Shown piece by piece: positions 1-11,264 of a stretch of DNA of 64,000 nt. This stretch comes from Gnetum montanum (lineage: Eukaryota > Streptophyta > Gnetopsida > Gnetales > Gnetaceae). How positions within the stretch are numbered: position 1 is the stretch's first letter; every line of letters begins with the position of its first letter. Below the pieces are notes generated by a model. That model was not told the DNA's origin and made no database searches. It was given only the letters and a program-made list of their open reading frames with translations. The stretch covers positions 931,359 to 995,358 of the forward strand of contig MNCI01004792.1 of NCBI GenBank assembly GCA_015680685.1, read 5' to 3'. Position numbers and translations under genes: made by a program.

Positions 1-3000
1 CATGCAAGGTCTCCTAGGCTCCCATCGCTACGGTTGTTATAATCACGGGGGTTTGGACAGCTTAAGTTACTTGGCTTTCAGGTGGCATAGCATAAGACCC
101 TTAGGAGGGTTTGACCATGCATGATGTGACAGTGTGACACATGTTTTGTTAGGGCATATTGTTAATCACTTCGCTAGGGTTAATCGCTTTGTTGCTATGC
201 TAGGCTAGTTTCATTACGTTATTGCTTTGTCGCTTTTTGCTATGCTATGCATAGGTTCACTAAAGTGCTAATTCTTGCTACGCTAGTTCTTGCTATGCTA
301 CGTGTGTATTGCACTCGGTCATGGTGCTAACATTTGTCCTTGTGTTGTGCAGGATAGTGCTAAGGCCAGTTTTGATTGCTCTAGAAATTGTAGGAGTCCT
401 GTGTTGCATGAGCAAACCAGTGACCAATGTTCCTCCTCCTCATACACATGTGGGAGAGCGGGGGGTCTGGTTCAGGCAAGGAGCATAGGAGTTCTTACAA
501 TTCCTCCTCCAATGATTTAGTGTGATCATTTGGTCATACCTAGAGGAGGAAGAGGCAACCGTCATAACAAAAACCCTATTGCCTGGGGGAAACCCAGGTA
601 TCTTGAGGTTTTTGATGGACGGGGTAATCAGCAATAGGCAGGGAGAAGGATCTAGTCAACACCCCAAAGATTTGAGACATTTGGATTAGATCTTGGGTAT
701 GCCTAAGTATAGCTGCTACCATCTTTATAACACGTTGTTTGTTGCACGTCATATGGGAATGTGCTTCCAAAACCCACCAGGGACCATCTACTGTGCTGGC
801 GGGTGAGTTTTGTAGCCATGTTTTGTTGTATTGTGTGATGCTTTCTATGTTAGCAAAATGCTAACAGTATGTTTTTGTTATCAAGTTTTGAATTAACAAG
901 GAAGGGATTCACGACAATGTGGGTGTGCTGACCATAGCACGGCTAGCCCTGCAGGAGTTCTCTTCTGCTAAGAATCTACTTGCAGGTGTGATTGGTTAAT
1001 GTGAGGGTGAGTACCATACCTACCCAGACCTATACCCCATTCCCTACGGTAGGTGCAAGGAGTCTAGTTGGCTGGATGAGGGATGGGCACCCTTCAAACT
1101 GATCACCATTGAACAAGTCCTAGTTAGCCTTCTATCGCTCCTATTACCGTACAAACCTGGTAAGCTAAACAGTGGGTGCTGCATGCTTAAGTGCTTTTGC
1201 AATATTTTATGTTTTCTATGTTTTTATGCTAAACATTTCTTGTGAAAACTGCTACTTCAAGTACAGAAAAGTAGATGGGAGCCAACGTTGGATATGCAGT
1301 GCAGCCTTAGACTCCTTGGTCCAGAATATCCAAAAGGCTAGGCTTATGGATTTTTTCCTAGCCCTAAATCCAAGCATTCCTGTCGCCAAGATGCTTTCCC
1401 TGGTTGACCCCTTTTCCAACAAGGTGGACTGCTTCTGCACACACATACAAGGCGTACGGGTGGTCATTGAAAACAATGACCAGCTATTCGTGGACCTCTT
1501 CGATGTCCCTACTGATTGCCTCCTCATAGGATCAAATACCAAGAGGGAGCTAAACCTTCAGAAGAAGGACATTCAGGAGTGGTTAGGAATCACCAAGGAG
1601 CGAAAGGGGCTCCCCATGGAGACGCGCAAGTCGGGATCCGCCAAGGTGATTTATCCTATATTCCGTGCTCATGCATTCCCCTAGCTACTTTTCCAAGGGA
1701 ATGTCCTGGGGATTGAGCAGGCCTGGGTAATGCATGAGGTCATGGAAGAGGGGACTCGCTACAACTGGGCCAAGTTTCTATGTAAAGGCTTGTAGACCAA
1801 AATCTTGGGGCTGCATAAGAAGCCAAAGTCCTATTCCAATATACATTATGCCTTTTACATAGCCTATTTGTGGTGTTTCACAGAGTTTCTAGTAGTCCAT
1901 GAGAATGAAGCCTAGATCATGTGAAATCACAACTAGATTTCCAGACCGTGGATCTGCCAGATCCTCTAGACCACCTGAGCCCAAGATCCTCCAGAAATAA
2001 TTGGGGAGTCATTCTCTATGAAGACTAAGGATCGGGAGGCCCGCAATGTTTGTGGTCAAGACAACATAGGAGAGATGCCCCCTGCTATAGCCAGTAGTGT
2101 GTCAGAAGGGAAACGTCTCATAGCCGAGACTGTGGCCAGTAAGTTGTAGCAAAAGAGACTTGTTTCGACTGAAAAAACCCTGCGCGCGGAGGAAGAGGAA
2201 GGGCGGAGACTATGATTTAAACTATAGAGGATGCAACCCCCATTGGTAAACACTTTTGTTTAATGCTTATTTCTTCACCTAATTCGTTAATGCCTGCTAC
2301 GCTGTGCTACACTAGATGGCGTAGCATAGCACAACACCTACTTTAAGCTAACCTATTTTGAGCTAATGCAAACATGTTTCTTAGCTGCTAGAGGAAGAAG
2401 AGGAAGAAGAAGAAGGTGATGAAGAGATGTCAGCTCCCAAGATGGGGGCGAGAAATAAAGACACGGAGGCCCTAGTATCAGAGAGAAGGGCCCTGGTCAA
2501 GAAGAAAGGAGCTCCTGTCGCTAAGGCAGGGGCTCTTGTTATTAGGTAGAATCCTCCTACTAATGAGGAGGAAATTTTTGGAGACGAAGAGGAGTCTCCC
2601 TTGAATAAAAAAGATGCTGGTCTCTCAAAAGGAAAGGCACCAGTGCATGAAGAAGAGGCCTGTATAGACTTGGTAGGGACCTCTGCCAAGGCTTCCACCA
2701 TCATTTCGCATCAGCAAGAAGGGGGGCCATAATTAGATGCTGGTGAGTTCGACAATATGTCTGCCTTGTCATAGCCCATTTTGGTCATTGTTGATTCATT
2801 TAGTTGCATAATAGATGCCACTTTTAATGTTGCAAGACCCCCTCTAATTCGTGTGGAACCATGGGCCGAGACCCCTAATAAGTTTATGTTTATGCAAGGA
2901 ATCGTCCACGACATGATCAACCACCTTAGGCGGATCGACCCTAAAGTGGGTAAGTAGTAGTGCTAGGTGCTCTCATGTTGCTACGCTAGAGTTCTCGAAT

Positions 3001-4096
3001 TTGTTAACCTTGGTATGAAAATGCAATTAACATGCTCCTTATGTTGTGACAGCCTCTCAGCTCAAATGGGACCCAACATGACCTTTGAAAGTCAGTGTCT
3101 TACCTACATTCTCGCTTGAAGTAACTGAGGTGTCTCATCATGCATACAACGAGGCTTGCAAATGCGCTTTACACTCGACGTGCTCCTTGTAGGAGTACAA
3201 GCGCATCAATGAAGACCTTTGGAAATGGGTCCAAAAAGTTAAGCAAGAGAAGGTCGACTTGAGCACCGAGGTGGAAGATCTCAAATCAAGGAACGAATTC
3301 CTCATAGCCCATAACACTAATAACAAGGATTGGCACACAACTATGATAGATTATGCCAAATTTTGGATAGTCGTGCATTAGAACAATGAAGCCACCCACG
3401 AAATAATAGAACAACAAATGCAAATGGACTTGTTGGCCCAGAAGATTCAGGACTAGAAATATTTCAGCGCCAGGGTTTATGAATGGGGGCAATCCCAGAA
3501 AAACCACAAACACATGTATAAATTGGAACATGCCACCTATCGTAAATTATACAAGGATGCTGCTATGGAGGCGTTTACTTATAAAGCATTCGTAAATGCT
3601 ATTGATGCTTCTGAGTCCTATGACAAGTTCAAAGAGCAGGTAAAGGTTACGGAATTTCCTGAATAGGAAGTGGATCTTCCCATAGGTGAGACCGCAACTA
3701 CCTCCTTTTCTCCAGGACCACTAAGATGGATGATTGCTGAAAAGGAGAAAGCTACCACAGATGCTGAACCAAGCAATAGATGTTTGGTGGATATCATGGC
3801 CAAGGAGGTGTGGCACCATCTCGGGTTCAGTTTAGATCGGATACCCTTCGAGATGGACATAGGTCCATCTCAGGTCAGTCGCCTTCTACTGTGTTAATGT
3901 TCATGATTTGTTGTATCTTGTGTGTGTTTCCCTAGCTCATTACTTCATTTCTACAATGTAGGTTCCAGATGATGGCGCAGGGCCCGCAGAGGGCAGGAAT
4001 GAAGGGGTAGCAGAGGACAATGTAGGGGAAGGCGATGTAGAAGGGAGTGATGTAGAAGTGGATGATGGAGATTATGCAAGCAGAGACAACCCATGA
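1..4096 (+). pseudogene. E1 copy of the antisense eight-exon gene, FCP1/NIF-like N-domain
   Basis: The gene runs opposite to E1 gag-pro. Exon 1 lies off the left edge and 1-352 is intron 1. Exons read as 2: 353-802 (450 nt); 3: 886-1159; 4: about 1231-2245; 5: 2392-2742 (351); 6: 2815-2949 (135); 7: 3053-3873 (821); 8: 3962-4096 (135, ending TGA). Donors are GTGAGT, GTAAGC, GTAAAC, GTGAGT, GTAAGT and GTCAGT. Introns 2-7 keep phases 2,1,1,1,1,0 as in the E2 and E3 copies. Exon 2 aligns with the E2 HAD/FCP1-like exon (PVLIALEIVGVL, then SVIIWS, then NTLFVARH and NPPGT). Exon 5 starts with a glutamate run. Exon 8 is an acidic tail without stops. Exons 2, 3, 4, 5 and 7 carry in-frame stops and exon 4 has lost its acceptor, so this copy is dead. 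The host-gene source is unknown. Confidence 0.72.
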
Positions 4097-4172
4097 TAGC
4101 ATGGGATTTTTTTAAAATTTTTTGAGTATTTGTAAAATTTTTGCAAACATTGTCTAAAAGGAAAAATTTTTG

Positions 4173-4178
4173 AATAAA
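4173..4178 (+). promoter_or_regulatory. AATAAA poly(A) signal of the E1 antisense gene
   Basis: An AATAAA hexamer lies 77 bp after the exon 8 TGA, in an AT-rich stretch and on the same strand as the gene. This is the usual place for a plant near-upstream element. The E2 and E3 copies do not keep an exact hexamer here. Confidence 0.45.
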
Positions 4179-4261
4179 GAGGAAATTTTCAAAAAATAAG
4201 TTGATCTTATGCTAACTTATGCATTGTCTACGTGCTTTATGTAAAATTTTCATGCCTTTAC

Positions 4262-4425
4262 ATTTTAGTTTTAGGCCATTTTGGGCCATAGCATAGCATA
4301 GTTTTAGGCCATTTCAGGCCATAGTGCCATCGACTAGTTTTAGGCCATTGTGGGCCATAGCTAGTTTTAGGCCATTTCGGGCCATAGCATAGCATAGTTT
4401 TAGGCCATTTTGGGCCTTGGTGTAG
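4262..4425 (-). repeat. E1 tandem array a (TTTTAGGCCATTTTGGGCCATAG units)
   Basis: About five degenerate copies of a unit of roughly 23-40 bp containing TTTTAGGCCATT and GGGCCATAG follow one another. In element orientation this is the TGGCCTAAAACTA form of the TTAAACTRGCA array seen after protease in E2, E3, E4 and E5. It separates gag-pro from the 3' end of the antisense gene. Confidence 0.75.
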
Positions 4426-4546
4426 CATGCCAAAGAGATGATATGTTAACAATTTGGAGAATGGCTAACTGGTAACTAACACAGGTGTAAAGAAAAAAGG
4501 TGGTGAATGTACAAGGGATGGCAACTGGACAAGAAGTAGCAGGGAC

Positions 4547-5230
4547 CTATCGTGGGTTGAGTGGAACGTAAGGTCGAGGCACTTTGCCAGGGCCTTCGTT
4601 TACATCATTGTCCCCCACTTGGAAGGGCAACTCAGCCCACATGCTTTCATTTTGGAAACCGGATTGCTGAGCCAATTCCCCCACTGGATGGTTAGTGTGT
4701 GCATAAGCAGACACTTCATTCTCAGAGGTTACGAACTTTGAGCCTTGCTCTATGTCTACGTTATTGATAGCTTGTGCCGCTACCTCGTCACCATGGATCA
4801 CCACCTCCCTACTTGCGTACAGTAGGTGGATTTCTTGATGAATGGGTGAAGAGATAGTCCTAAGTTGTGCTAACCATGATCTCCCTAAGATCAGGTTAAA
4901 CCTGGGCATCTCCTCGACCATGATGAACATTGCATTCATGGGGAACTGATCCACTACCATGAAGTCTATGTGGACTGTGCCCTTCACCACGACTCACGTC
5001 CCATTGAACGACCTTAGGCATGACATCTTTATGGGTTTGATTTGGTCAACCAAACCCAACTTGTCCACAATAGGGAAGGGGATGACATTCGTGATGGCCC
5101 CATCATCAATGTGTACCCTTCGGATCCGGTGTTGGCCGACCCAAATTGTGATGAATAGGGGTGTTGTAGTTACTTGACCCCTCTCGGGATCTTCCCTAAT
5201 GGAGTCTTCGCAGAAAGTTAGTTAAGATGG
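4547..5230 (-). pseudogene. E1 retroviral-type aspartic protease
   Basis: The conceptual product contains RRVHIDDGAITNVIPF, matching the LVDGGAsxNLLP active-site region of Tat protease with the catalytic Asp kept. It continues through FNLILGRSWLAQLRTISSP and PIHQEIHLLY, a block present in all five Tat-like copies here. The last 147 residues (4547-4990) are free of stops. It would cleave the element's own polyprotein. It follows gag on the minus strand and ends shortly before array a. Upstream stops make it inactive. Confidence 0.8.
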
Positions 5231-5249
5231 TTCTAGCTCTGTAGTCGTG

Positions 5250-8200
5250 GAGGGAAGCATGACCGAATGAATTGCTTCCTCTTTCGCTGGCATGTCTTCA
5301 TTGATTGGAATCGCTGTTAACATGTGGATCAGAGCCTCACGGTGTGGAACAGACGTCATGATTAGGTCGTACAAGCTCAATGTAGTGTTCTTTTTTTTAG
5401 AGCTTGCTTGACCTAAGTGAGGGAATCTAGGAGGTCCTGGCCACCCTCCTATTTACCACCTTTCTCCTCTTCTATTTGTCCCAGAAGATGAATTTCCCGA
5501 GGAGGGGCGATTTTGGATCTTGGTTCAAACCCTTTTTGCTAGGGCAGCACAAACTGCATGTTTATAGAAATGTCCCTCTTTGTTGATGAGGACACAGACA
5601 CAGGGGGTGAATATGTAGCCTTGGAAACACTTAGAACAGTACTTCCCCTAGATGTCTCGCCTGCAGGATGCACTTCCCATTTTTTAGGATGAGAAGGTTG
5701 TTTAGCTATCCTGCATAGGACGGGGCTATTGAAGTAGTCAGCCCCCTTATGACAAATGGAGCTAACCGTGTTAACAGGCAGAGTGGTATGGTTTTGCTAA
5801 TAGGTGGCATAGGGGTGGATGCCCGGAGAGGAACTCTTAGAAAAAACGGCTATTGCGAGCTTCAGCCAGCTACCGATGGTGCTAGTGCATTATGTTGAGG
5901 CACACGGATCATGAACGGATGCTGGGGTGGCCTAGGATCAGTGTCAATGCTGATGGTTTTGATAACATAGCTAGCATTATTGGCATTGAGGGGATCAGTG
6001 TAGACATGCTGAGATTGATTCTCAGGGCGTACAGGGTTTCTTTCGTTCAACACCAATTTTCCCTGATCAATCAACCTTTGGATGTCATCCTTCAATGCCA
6101 GACAGTAATTCATGTTGCGACCACACTATTGGTGGTAGTCATAAAACCTATCTAGCCTAAAACCCTTAGGAACTGGGAGCTCATTGGGCAAGGCCAAAGA
6201 GGGATTCCTAAGGAGCTTGCAATAGCGTTGATGTCTCCTAATTTCCTCTTCTGACATTTTCTTGTGTTGGATGTGCCCCACTATTAGTAGTTGCTTCAAA
6301 AGTTCTGAAGGCTTGAGAGGCAATGGGGTATACTTTGAGCGATCTTTATGCTCAAAGTTTGGTTTGGGTTGCACAGATGTCTTGGGTGTGAGTATGGGAG
6401 GTTGCAACGTGTTGCCCTACTTGGGCATAGAGTTAGCTATGGGTGCAGTTGGTTTTTTGTTGTTCTTGTTACTGCTGTTATTCAGTTTGGGCTTGGCTTC
6501 AGTCACCACAGTGATCACTATAGCTATTGTAGCCTTACCCTTGTCCTTCTTTGTGAAGGTGTTCTTATAAGAAACATAGGCCAGGTCTTTGCTCACTTTA
6601 GCTGCATCCTAGATGCTCTTAGTCTGGGTGAAGGCTTGACTAAGAGTGCGAGGGGTGAGGTAGTACAACTTAGACTTGATGAAGTCATTCACTACACCCT
6701 TAAAGATGGCCAACAAGTGTGCCTCCATGATGGGCTCATGGATTTCATTAAGGGTTGCGCTCCAACGTTGGATGAACTTCTAGACTAGTTCCAGAGGATC
6801 CTGCTTCACGCTCATTAACTGATCCAACGTGATTTTCGCCTTCAAGTTATACTTGAAGCGCATCACGAACTGTGTTAGAAGATCCTCCAGAGTTAAAATG
6901 GATGAGTGTGGCAGGGCATGGTACCAATCCAAGGCTCTTCCGGCTAGGGACATAGCAAAGACATGGATAATCATGTGCAGCCATTGTTGCAACAGGAGAG
7001 AATCGACCCTAAAGGTAACAAAATGTGCATTGGGATCTCCCTCTCCATTGTATTTTGTGAAGTGGGGGAGGGACATCCCTGGGGGTAGCATCAATGTGAG
7101 CATGGCAAGGCTGATGGGGTCTTCCTGGTAAAAGTCCATGACTTGTACCATGTTAGACCCGATAGCTTTGAGGTGTTTTAATTCCTCGATAAGGGTCTGG
7201 ATAAGCTGGAACGCTTGATCTAGACTCTACAATGATGTGAATGGTTGGGGAACTGCCGAAGTAGCTCCCATATGTGGAATGGAGGGGGTGGAAGCGTGAC
7301 CCATCGACGGTACTATTGGGGTGGCCCCTGTGAAAGGTGCCGCTTGCACTATCCACCACCCGGTAGGTGGTGTTGTTAGAGCAGCAACCGTGGGTTGGGT
7401 TGCCAGGCAGACCGCTTGTGTCGCTGGCGAAACAAACCATAGCCCCATGTTGGGTTGTATCATTTGCGAGGTTTGGTAGGTCTAAGGGCAAACATAATGG
7501 AACATCTTCAATGATAGTGAAATAGGCAAAGAGGCGAATGGGGTTCACCATGTGGACGAGCCTGGGCCCACCATGGTTGGTGGGATAGATGTGAAAGCGG
7601 GAATGGATGCGGAAGCTGCAAATGGCTATGAAGTAGATATAGTATGAATGTAAGGCAGGGTAGTGTTGCGAAGAAAAAAGGGATTGATGAATGGCCTGTG
7701 GAGGAATGGTGACTGAAGTCGAGACAGGGATGTGGGCGTTTTGGTATGCGATAGGCATCGTGCGGCTACCCATGAAAGGTGGGATCGTAGGCTACAGTGG
7801 CATGGCCATGATCCTAAGGGAAGTGGAAATAGTTAGCGGATTGGTCTAAAAGGACCTGGTAGGAGGGATGGTGGTAGGGTTGACTTGACCTCCCCCATCA
7901 GATTGAGAATCCAGTTCCTCCTATCCATCTTGGAATACCTTGTCATGGTGAGATGCTACGTCTCGCGCCTTGCGAGGCTTAGATAGGCATATCAGTTGAT
8001 CTAAAAGCCATTGTTGCACTTCTATCAAATGGATGAAAGCATTGGGATTAGGAATAAATTCCTTCCCATTGCAGTAGGCAAACTCAAAGCTACATTTTTC
8101 CTCGAATTCCTGCGCATCTAAGGGTAGGTTTTTCTGCACCTTAGCGTAGAGGAAGTTATATTGTTCATGTTGCTTAGCCAAGCCTTTGGGTCCCTGATTT

Positions 8201-8325
8201 TGGATCCTGAGGGACCAACATAGCCCGAGCCCTAGGCTGGGTAGTCACTCAGCATTTGTGGTGCCTTGGACCATGATAGGAATCTCGAGGTTGGCAGTAG
8301 TAATAGCAGTGGTTATGGCAGCCAT
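5250..8325 (-). pseudogene. E1 gag polyprotein
   Basis: Homologous to E2 and E3 gag. The likely start is the ATG at 8325, giving MAAITTAITTANLE, which aligns with the starts in E2 and E3. The capsid block at about 6640-7150 reads VQVMDFYQEDPISLAM, HFTKYNGEGDPNAHF, GRALDWYHALPHSS and QFVMRFKYNLKAKITLDQL, the Retrotrans_gag signature. Downstream are the block SKYTPLPLKPSELLKQLL and a zinc-knuckle-like CGRNMNYCLALKDDIQRLI segment at about 6060-6130. A short PFMIRVPQ motif is near 5890-5920. At least two frameshifts and several stops break it. It would assemble cytoplasmic virus-like particles. Confidence 0.8.
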
Positions 8326-8545
8326 TTCTATGAAGCTAAAAGGATTGCAAACGACGTAAACAAGAATATCTAGCTACAATCTAAGGCTTTATGTTTGTAG
8401 GGTTGAGGAAGAACCATCGAAGTGACTGATCTACACCGCACGATGCGTACATAACCAAAAAAGGGATGTAATGTTTATGCTAGTGCATGAAAGGATATAG
8501 AACGCTTACAGGACTACCGTAAAACATAGAAAGGGCACCAAAAGG

Positions 8546-8568
8546 CCTTCCTTCTAGCACTAGAAAAT
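8546..8568 (-). other. E1 degenerate primer-binding site
   Basis: On the minus strand, directly inside the 5' LTR, the sequence reads ATTTTCTAGTGCTAGAAGGA. It aligns with the same position in E2 (ATTTTCTAGCACTAGAAGGA) and E3 (ATTTTTGGCATTATAAGGA). E3 keeps the TGG expected to pair with a tRNA CCA end. E1 and E2 have lost it by transitions. I do not assign the tRNA. Confidence 0.5.
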
Positions 8569-10293
8569 TGTAGCGACCAAAAACATCGGCGGTTGGAAAA
8601 AATTGAGAGGTCCTCAGTCGCAGAAGTCTTAACCCTAGATCCGTGTGAGGGTCATGCTGGATAAAATAGAAACGGGGTGCCCTAAACGGTCTGGTCGATT
8701 AGACAGGGACTTAATCGGTGTTAATATAACCTTTTGTAAAAGGATAATTTGAAAATGAGACTTCTAGCATAAAATGATAACTTTAAATGCAAAAGGGATA
8801 GAAAATAATGTAAAAATGCAATGATAAGCAAGAAAACAAAGTAAAATGCATTTACAAAAATGCACCACTTCAAGAACGTGGCTTCACTTTGTCAAGGTGG
8901 ATATAATTGGTCATACATCGCTGAGGGACATAGGGATCCCAAGAGTAACCAAGACGTTTAGAGTGAGACAGTTGTATGCTTGAACGTAGACTCGGGAGTC
9001 AATAATGCAAAATGCTATGAGGATAGCAGGAAAGAGCAAAACAAAATGCCAAATGAGAGTGCCAACTGTTTACAATGTCAAACAAGATGTTTACAATGCT
9101 CAGGAATACAATGCTAACTATTTGCTTGCTTGCTAGCCAATTCACCAACTAGCTGACTAGCCTCCCTCCTTTGAGTGTCACTCACTAGGGTATTTATAGG
9201 ACCAAGGGCACACAAAAGGTGCAGTTTGGATGCCACATGTCCTGGGCCCATGTTGACTTGTCTATGCTGCATGGACATGCATGACCGTTGGATGATCTTG
9301 CCATGCCGTAATTATGAGTCTGCCATGTTGTAATTGTACTATTAGAACTTCAAGATGTGTGCCAATGGTGCAAACAAATGAAGTGCATTGATGTCACATA
9401 GCTACCTGCTATGCTACGCTATGCTTTGTAGCATAGCATGTTGGCGTAGCATGGCATCTTGCTATGCTGCGCTATGCTACGTAGCGTAGCATAGCATAGC
9501 CACCAGTTTGAAGCAAAAAATTGCATTGCGTCTTGCTGCATGTGCTAGAAACCTTTGAAACGCACTAACTATTTATTGCATACTTGCTATGCTATGCTAT
9601 GCTACGTAGCATAGCGTAGCATAGCAGCTAGCCTTAGTCGCGAAAATGTTGCCAATCTGCAAACTTCGCACTCTGCACTACGAAACTTGTGAACTTGCTG
9701 ATCCCACCCTTTGAGATGCCTTTCGTTACTCCCGTAGAGTTGCTATGCTATGCTAAGCTACGTAGCGTAGCGTAGTGTAGCAACCAACATGGCCTACTTT
9801 TTGCTAAGTTTGCTATTTTCTGGTGAAGGAGCCATTGCTGAAGAACTTGGAGCCGAGCGAAGCAACTATTTTCGAAGGTCAACGACATTGATTGAGTGCA
9901 TTTGAAATCACTAAGTAGGCCAAGCCTTCTTGTCTTACTCTCGCTACACTGTGCTACGCTATGTAGCGTAGCATCTTGTCTTGCAATAATTCATGGTTGA
10001 CTGTTTGAAAAACTATCTCCTGAAGCCTGCTATGCTATATAGCATCACATAGTGTAGCAAACTCCTTGACTTAGAAAACCTACCAAACTATTTTTTGTAT
10101 TTTAAGCACTGCTGACAACTCTCCACATTGCTTTTTTGTAGGCTATCAGCTAGATGAATTACCCAGCTATAAAATTTGCCAAACTGTTCAGCCTAAAGCC
10201 CAGAACATCCATAACCTAATAAATTTCCATGATGTTGCCTGAATTGCGACAACTTGGTGAAGCAAGGATGCCCTGAAGATTTAGGGTGTTTCA
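8569..10293 (-). repeat. E1 5' LTR (about 1.7 kb)
   Basis: In plus orientation it runs from TGTAGCGACC to GGTGTTTCA, which is TGAAACACC to GGTCGCTACA in element orientation, with proper TG/CA ends. It is colinear with the E3 and E7 LTRs, sharing the TATA box CCTATAAATA (near 9190 on the minus strand), the GATCCGTGTGAGG block and the repeated GCTATGC/GCATAGC palindromes at 9405-9505, 9582-9626, 9744-9782, 9945-9975 and 10028-10062. Confidence 0.88.
9461..9500. repeat. TAC/GTA-centred palindrome in E1 LTR
   Basis: Twenty-base arms meet at CTAC|GTAG. The left arm GCTATGCTGCGCTATGCTAC and right arm GTAGCGTAGCATAGCATAGC pair with few mismatches. It is the best of five similar inverted repeats spread over this LTR, and related palindromes occur in E3 and E7 LTRs. 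Confidence 0.8.
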
Positions 10294-10882
10294 CCAGAAG
10301 TCTATATAGATTTGTATACCTCTCATTTTCTTAGAAACCACAACAATGTTTGACACCCATTCCAAGTAATCAACCGCATGAATGAAACCTGCTTGGGATA
10401 GCTTAGTGAGTTCATCATGTATGGCTAGTGAAATTTATGGCTTAACCTTTCAAGCCTTTTGTTTGGCTAGTTTGACACGTGGGTTTAATACAATGTTATG
10501 TTGTATTAGTTGTGGGTCTCAACCCGGTAGTCGTTGTAAGACCATGCAAATACCTTAACATTGTCTTGAAGAACTCTGGATACATATTTTTGCACTTGTT
10601 GATTTAGGAGGGAACTTAGTTTTAGTATTTTTATTTCCTCCTAGATGTCGTTATCGATGCTTCGATTAGAGGGTCCTCAGTCACATCCCCGACCTCTAAG
10701 TCTAAGGGTTGGACCAAGTGTTCGGGCCAATCTAGGAACGTTTCCAGGCATACTACAGTGTTATCAGTTGATGAATCCTAGTTTATTAACTCTAAGTTCA
10801 GGTATCTTACAAGCTTGCCATGAGGACCTATTAAAGTTAAAAGTGAGTGTAGATCACACTGCATGGCCATCTTGTTCAACCT
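10294..10882 (-). pseudogene. E3 pol, N-terminal fragment cut by E1
   Basis: On the minus strand the sequence opens after an acceptor-like TTATTGTGGCAG at 10881 and reads the pre-RT domain (IGPHGKLVRY, then DWPEHLVQPLDLEVGDVTED), aligning with E2 pol from its first codons. It proceeds into the RT start and stops within YIDFR at 10294, where the E1 LTR begins. Several frameshifts and stops are present. The rest of E3 pol is left of E1, outside the window. Confidence 0.72.
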
Positions 10883-10999
10883 GCCACAATAAGAAGAAGC
10901 CTAGTCAAGGGATACCTAGTTGAAGCTATGGCACATAATAGTAAATATTCATAAAGCAACGATAAAACATGCAATGATTGTCAAAAATTCAGCCAAATT

Positions 11000-11264
11000 T
11001 GTAGATTACCAGTTTAAGGTCTTGGCGGACTGTGAGCAAATTCAAACATGCAACCGATGCTAAGTCTGCCAGTTTAAGGTCATGGTGGACCATTAATAGG
11101 TTGTAAAGGTTACTAGTTTAAGGTCTTTGTGGACTGTTTAATAGGTAGGCTTTGTAGAATGTTACTAGTTTAAGGACATTGCGAACCGTGGTGCATAGGT
11201 TTTCGAATGAAGTTGCTAGTTTAAGGTCTTTATGGACCATGATGTGCAGGCTTGGTACGGCTAG
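11000..11264 (-). repeat. E3 tandem array b, before pol
   Basis: About five units of 50-60 bp contain AGTTTAAGGTC followed by a GTGGACC-type sequence. Read on the minus strand this is the GGTCCxxxAAGACCTTAAACTAG motif. The same kind of unit precedes pol in E2 (22140-22175) and E5 (56455-56545). The array is interrupted by E2 at 11265 and its last unit appears to resume at 28715. Confidence 0.7.

Larger units (their letters stand above)
1..10293 (-). mobile_element. E1: Tat/Ogre-like Ty3/gypsy element, 5' part
   Basis: This minus-strand LTR retrotransposon enters from the left edge. From right to left it holds the 5' LTR, a primer-binding-site remnant, gag, protease, a short tandem array, and an eight-exon gene in the opposite (plus) orientation. 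Its pol and 3' LTR lie outside the window. The right LTR edge at 10293 abuts a reverse-transcriptase coding fragment of E3 broken inside the YIDFR motif, so E1 inserted into E3. The next five bases are CCAGA, the expected site of a target duplication whose partner lies outside. Confidence 0.85.

Noticed and set aside
1-352. Possible promoter or LTR at the left edge with many GCTATGC words
   Set aside because: It aligns with intron 1 of the E3 antisense gene (GGGGGTTTGG block, then ACACATGTTT) and ends in the acceptor TGTGTTGTGCAG.
2381-2704. Serine-rich minus-strand frame
   Set aside because: It is the complement of the glutamate/lysine-rich exon 5 of the antisense gene (GAG/GAA runs read as CTC/TTC). 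A similar frame occurs opposite exon 5 of E3.
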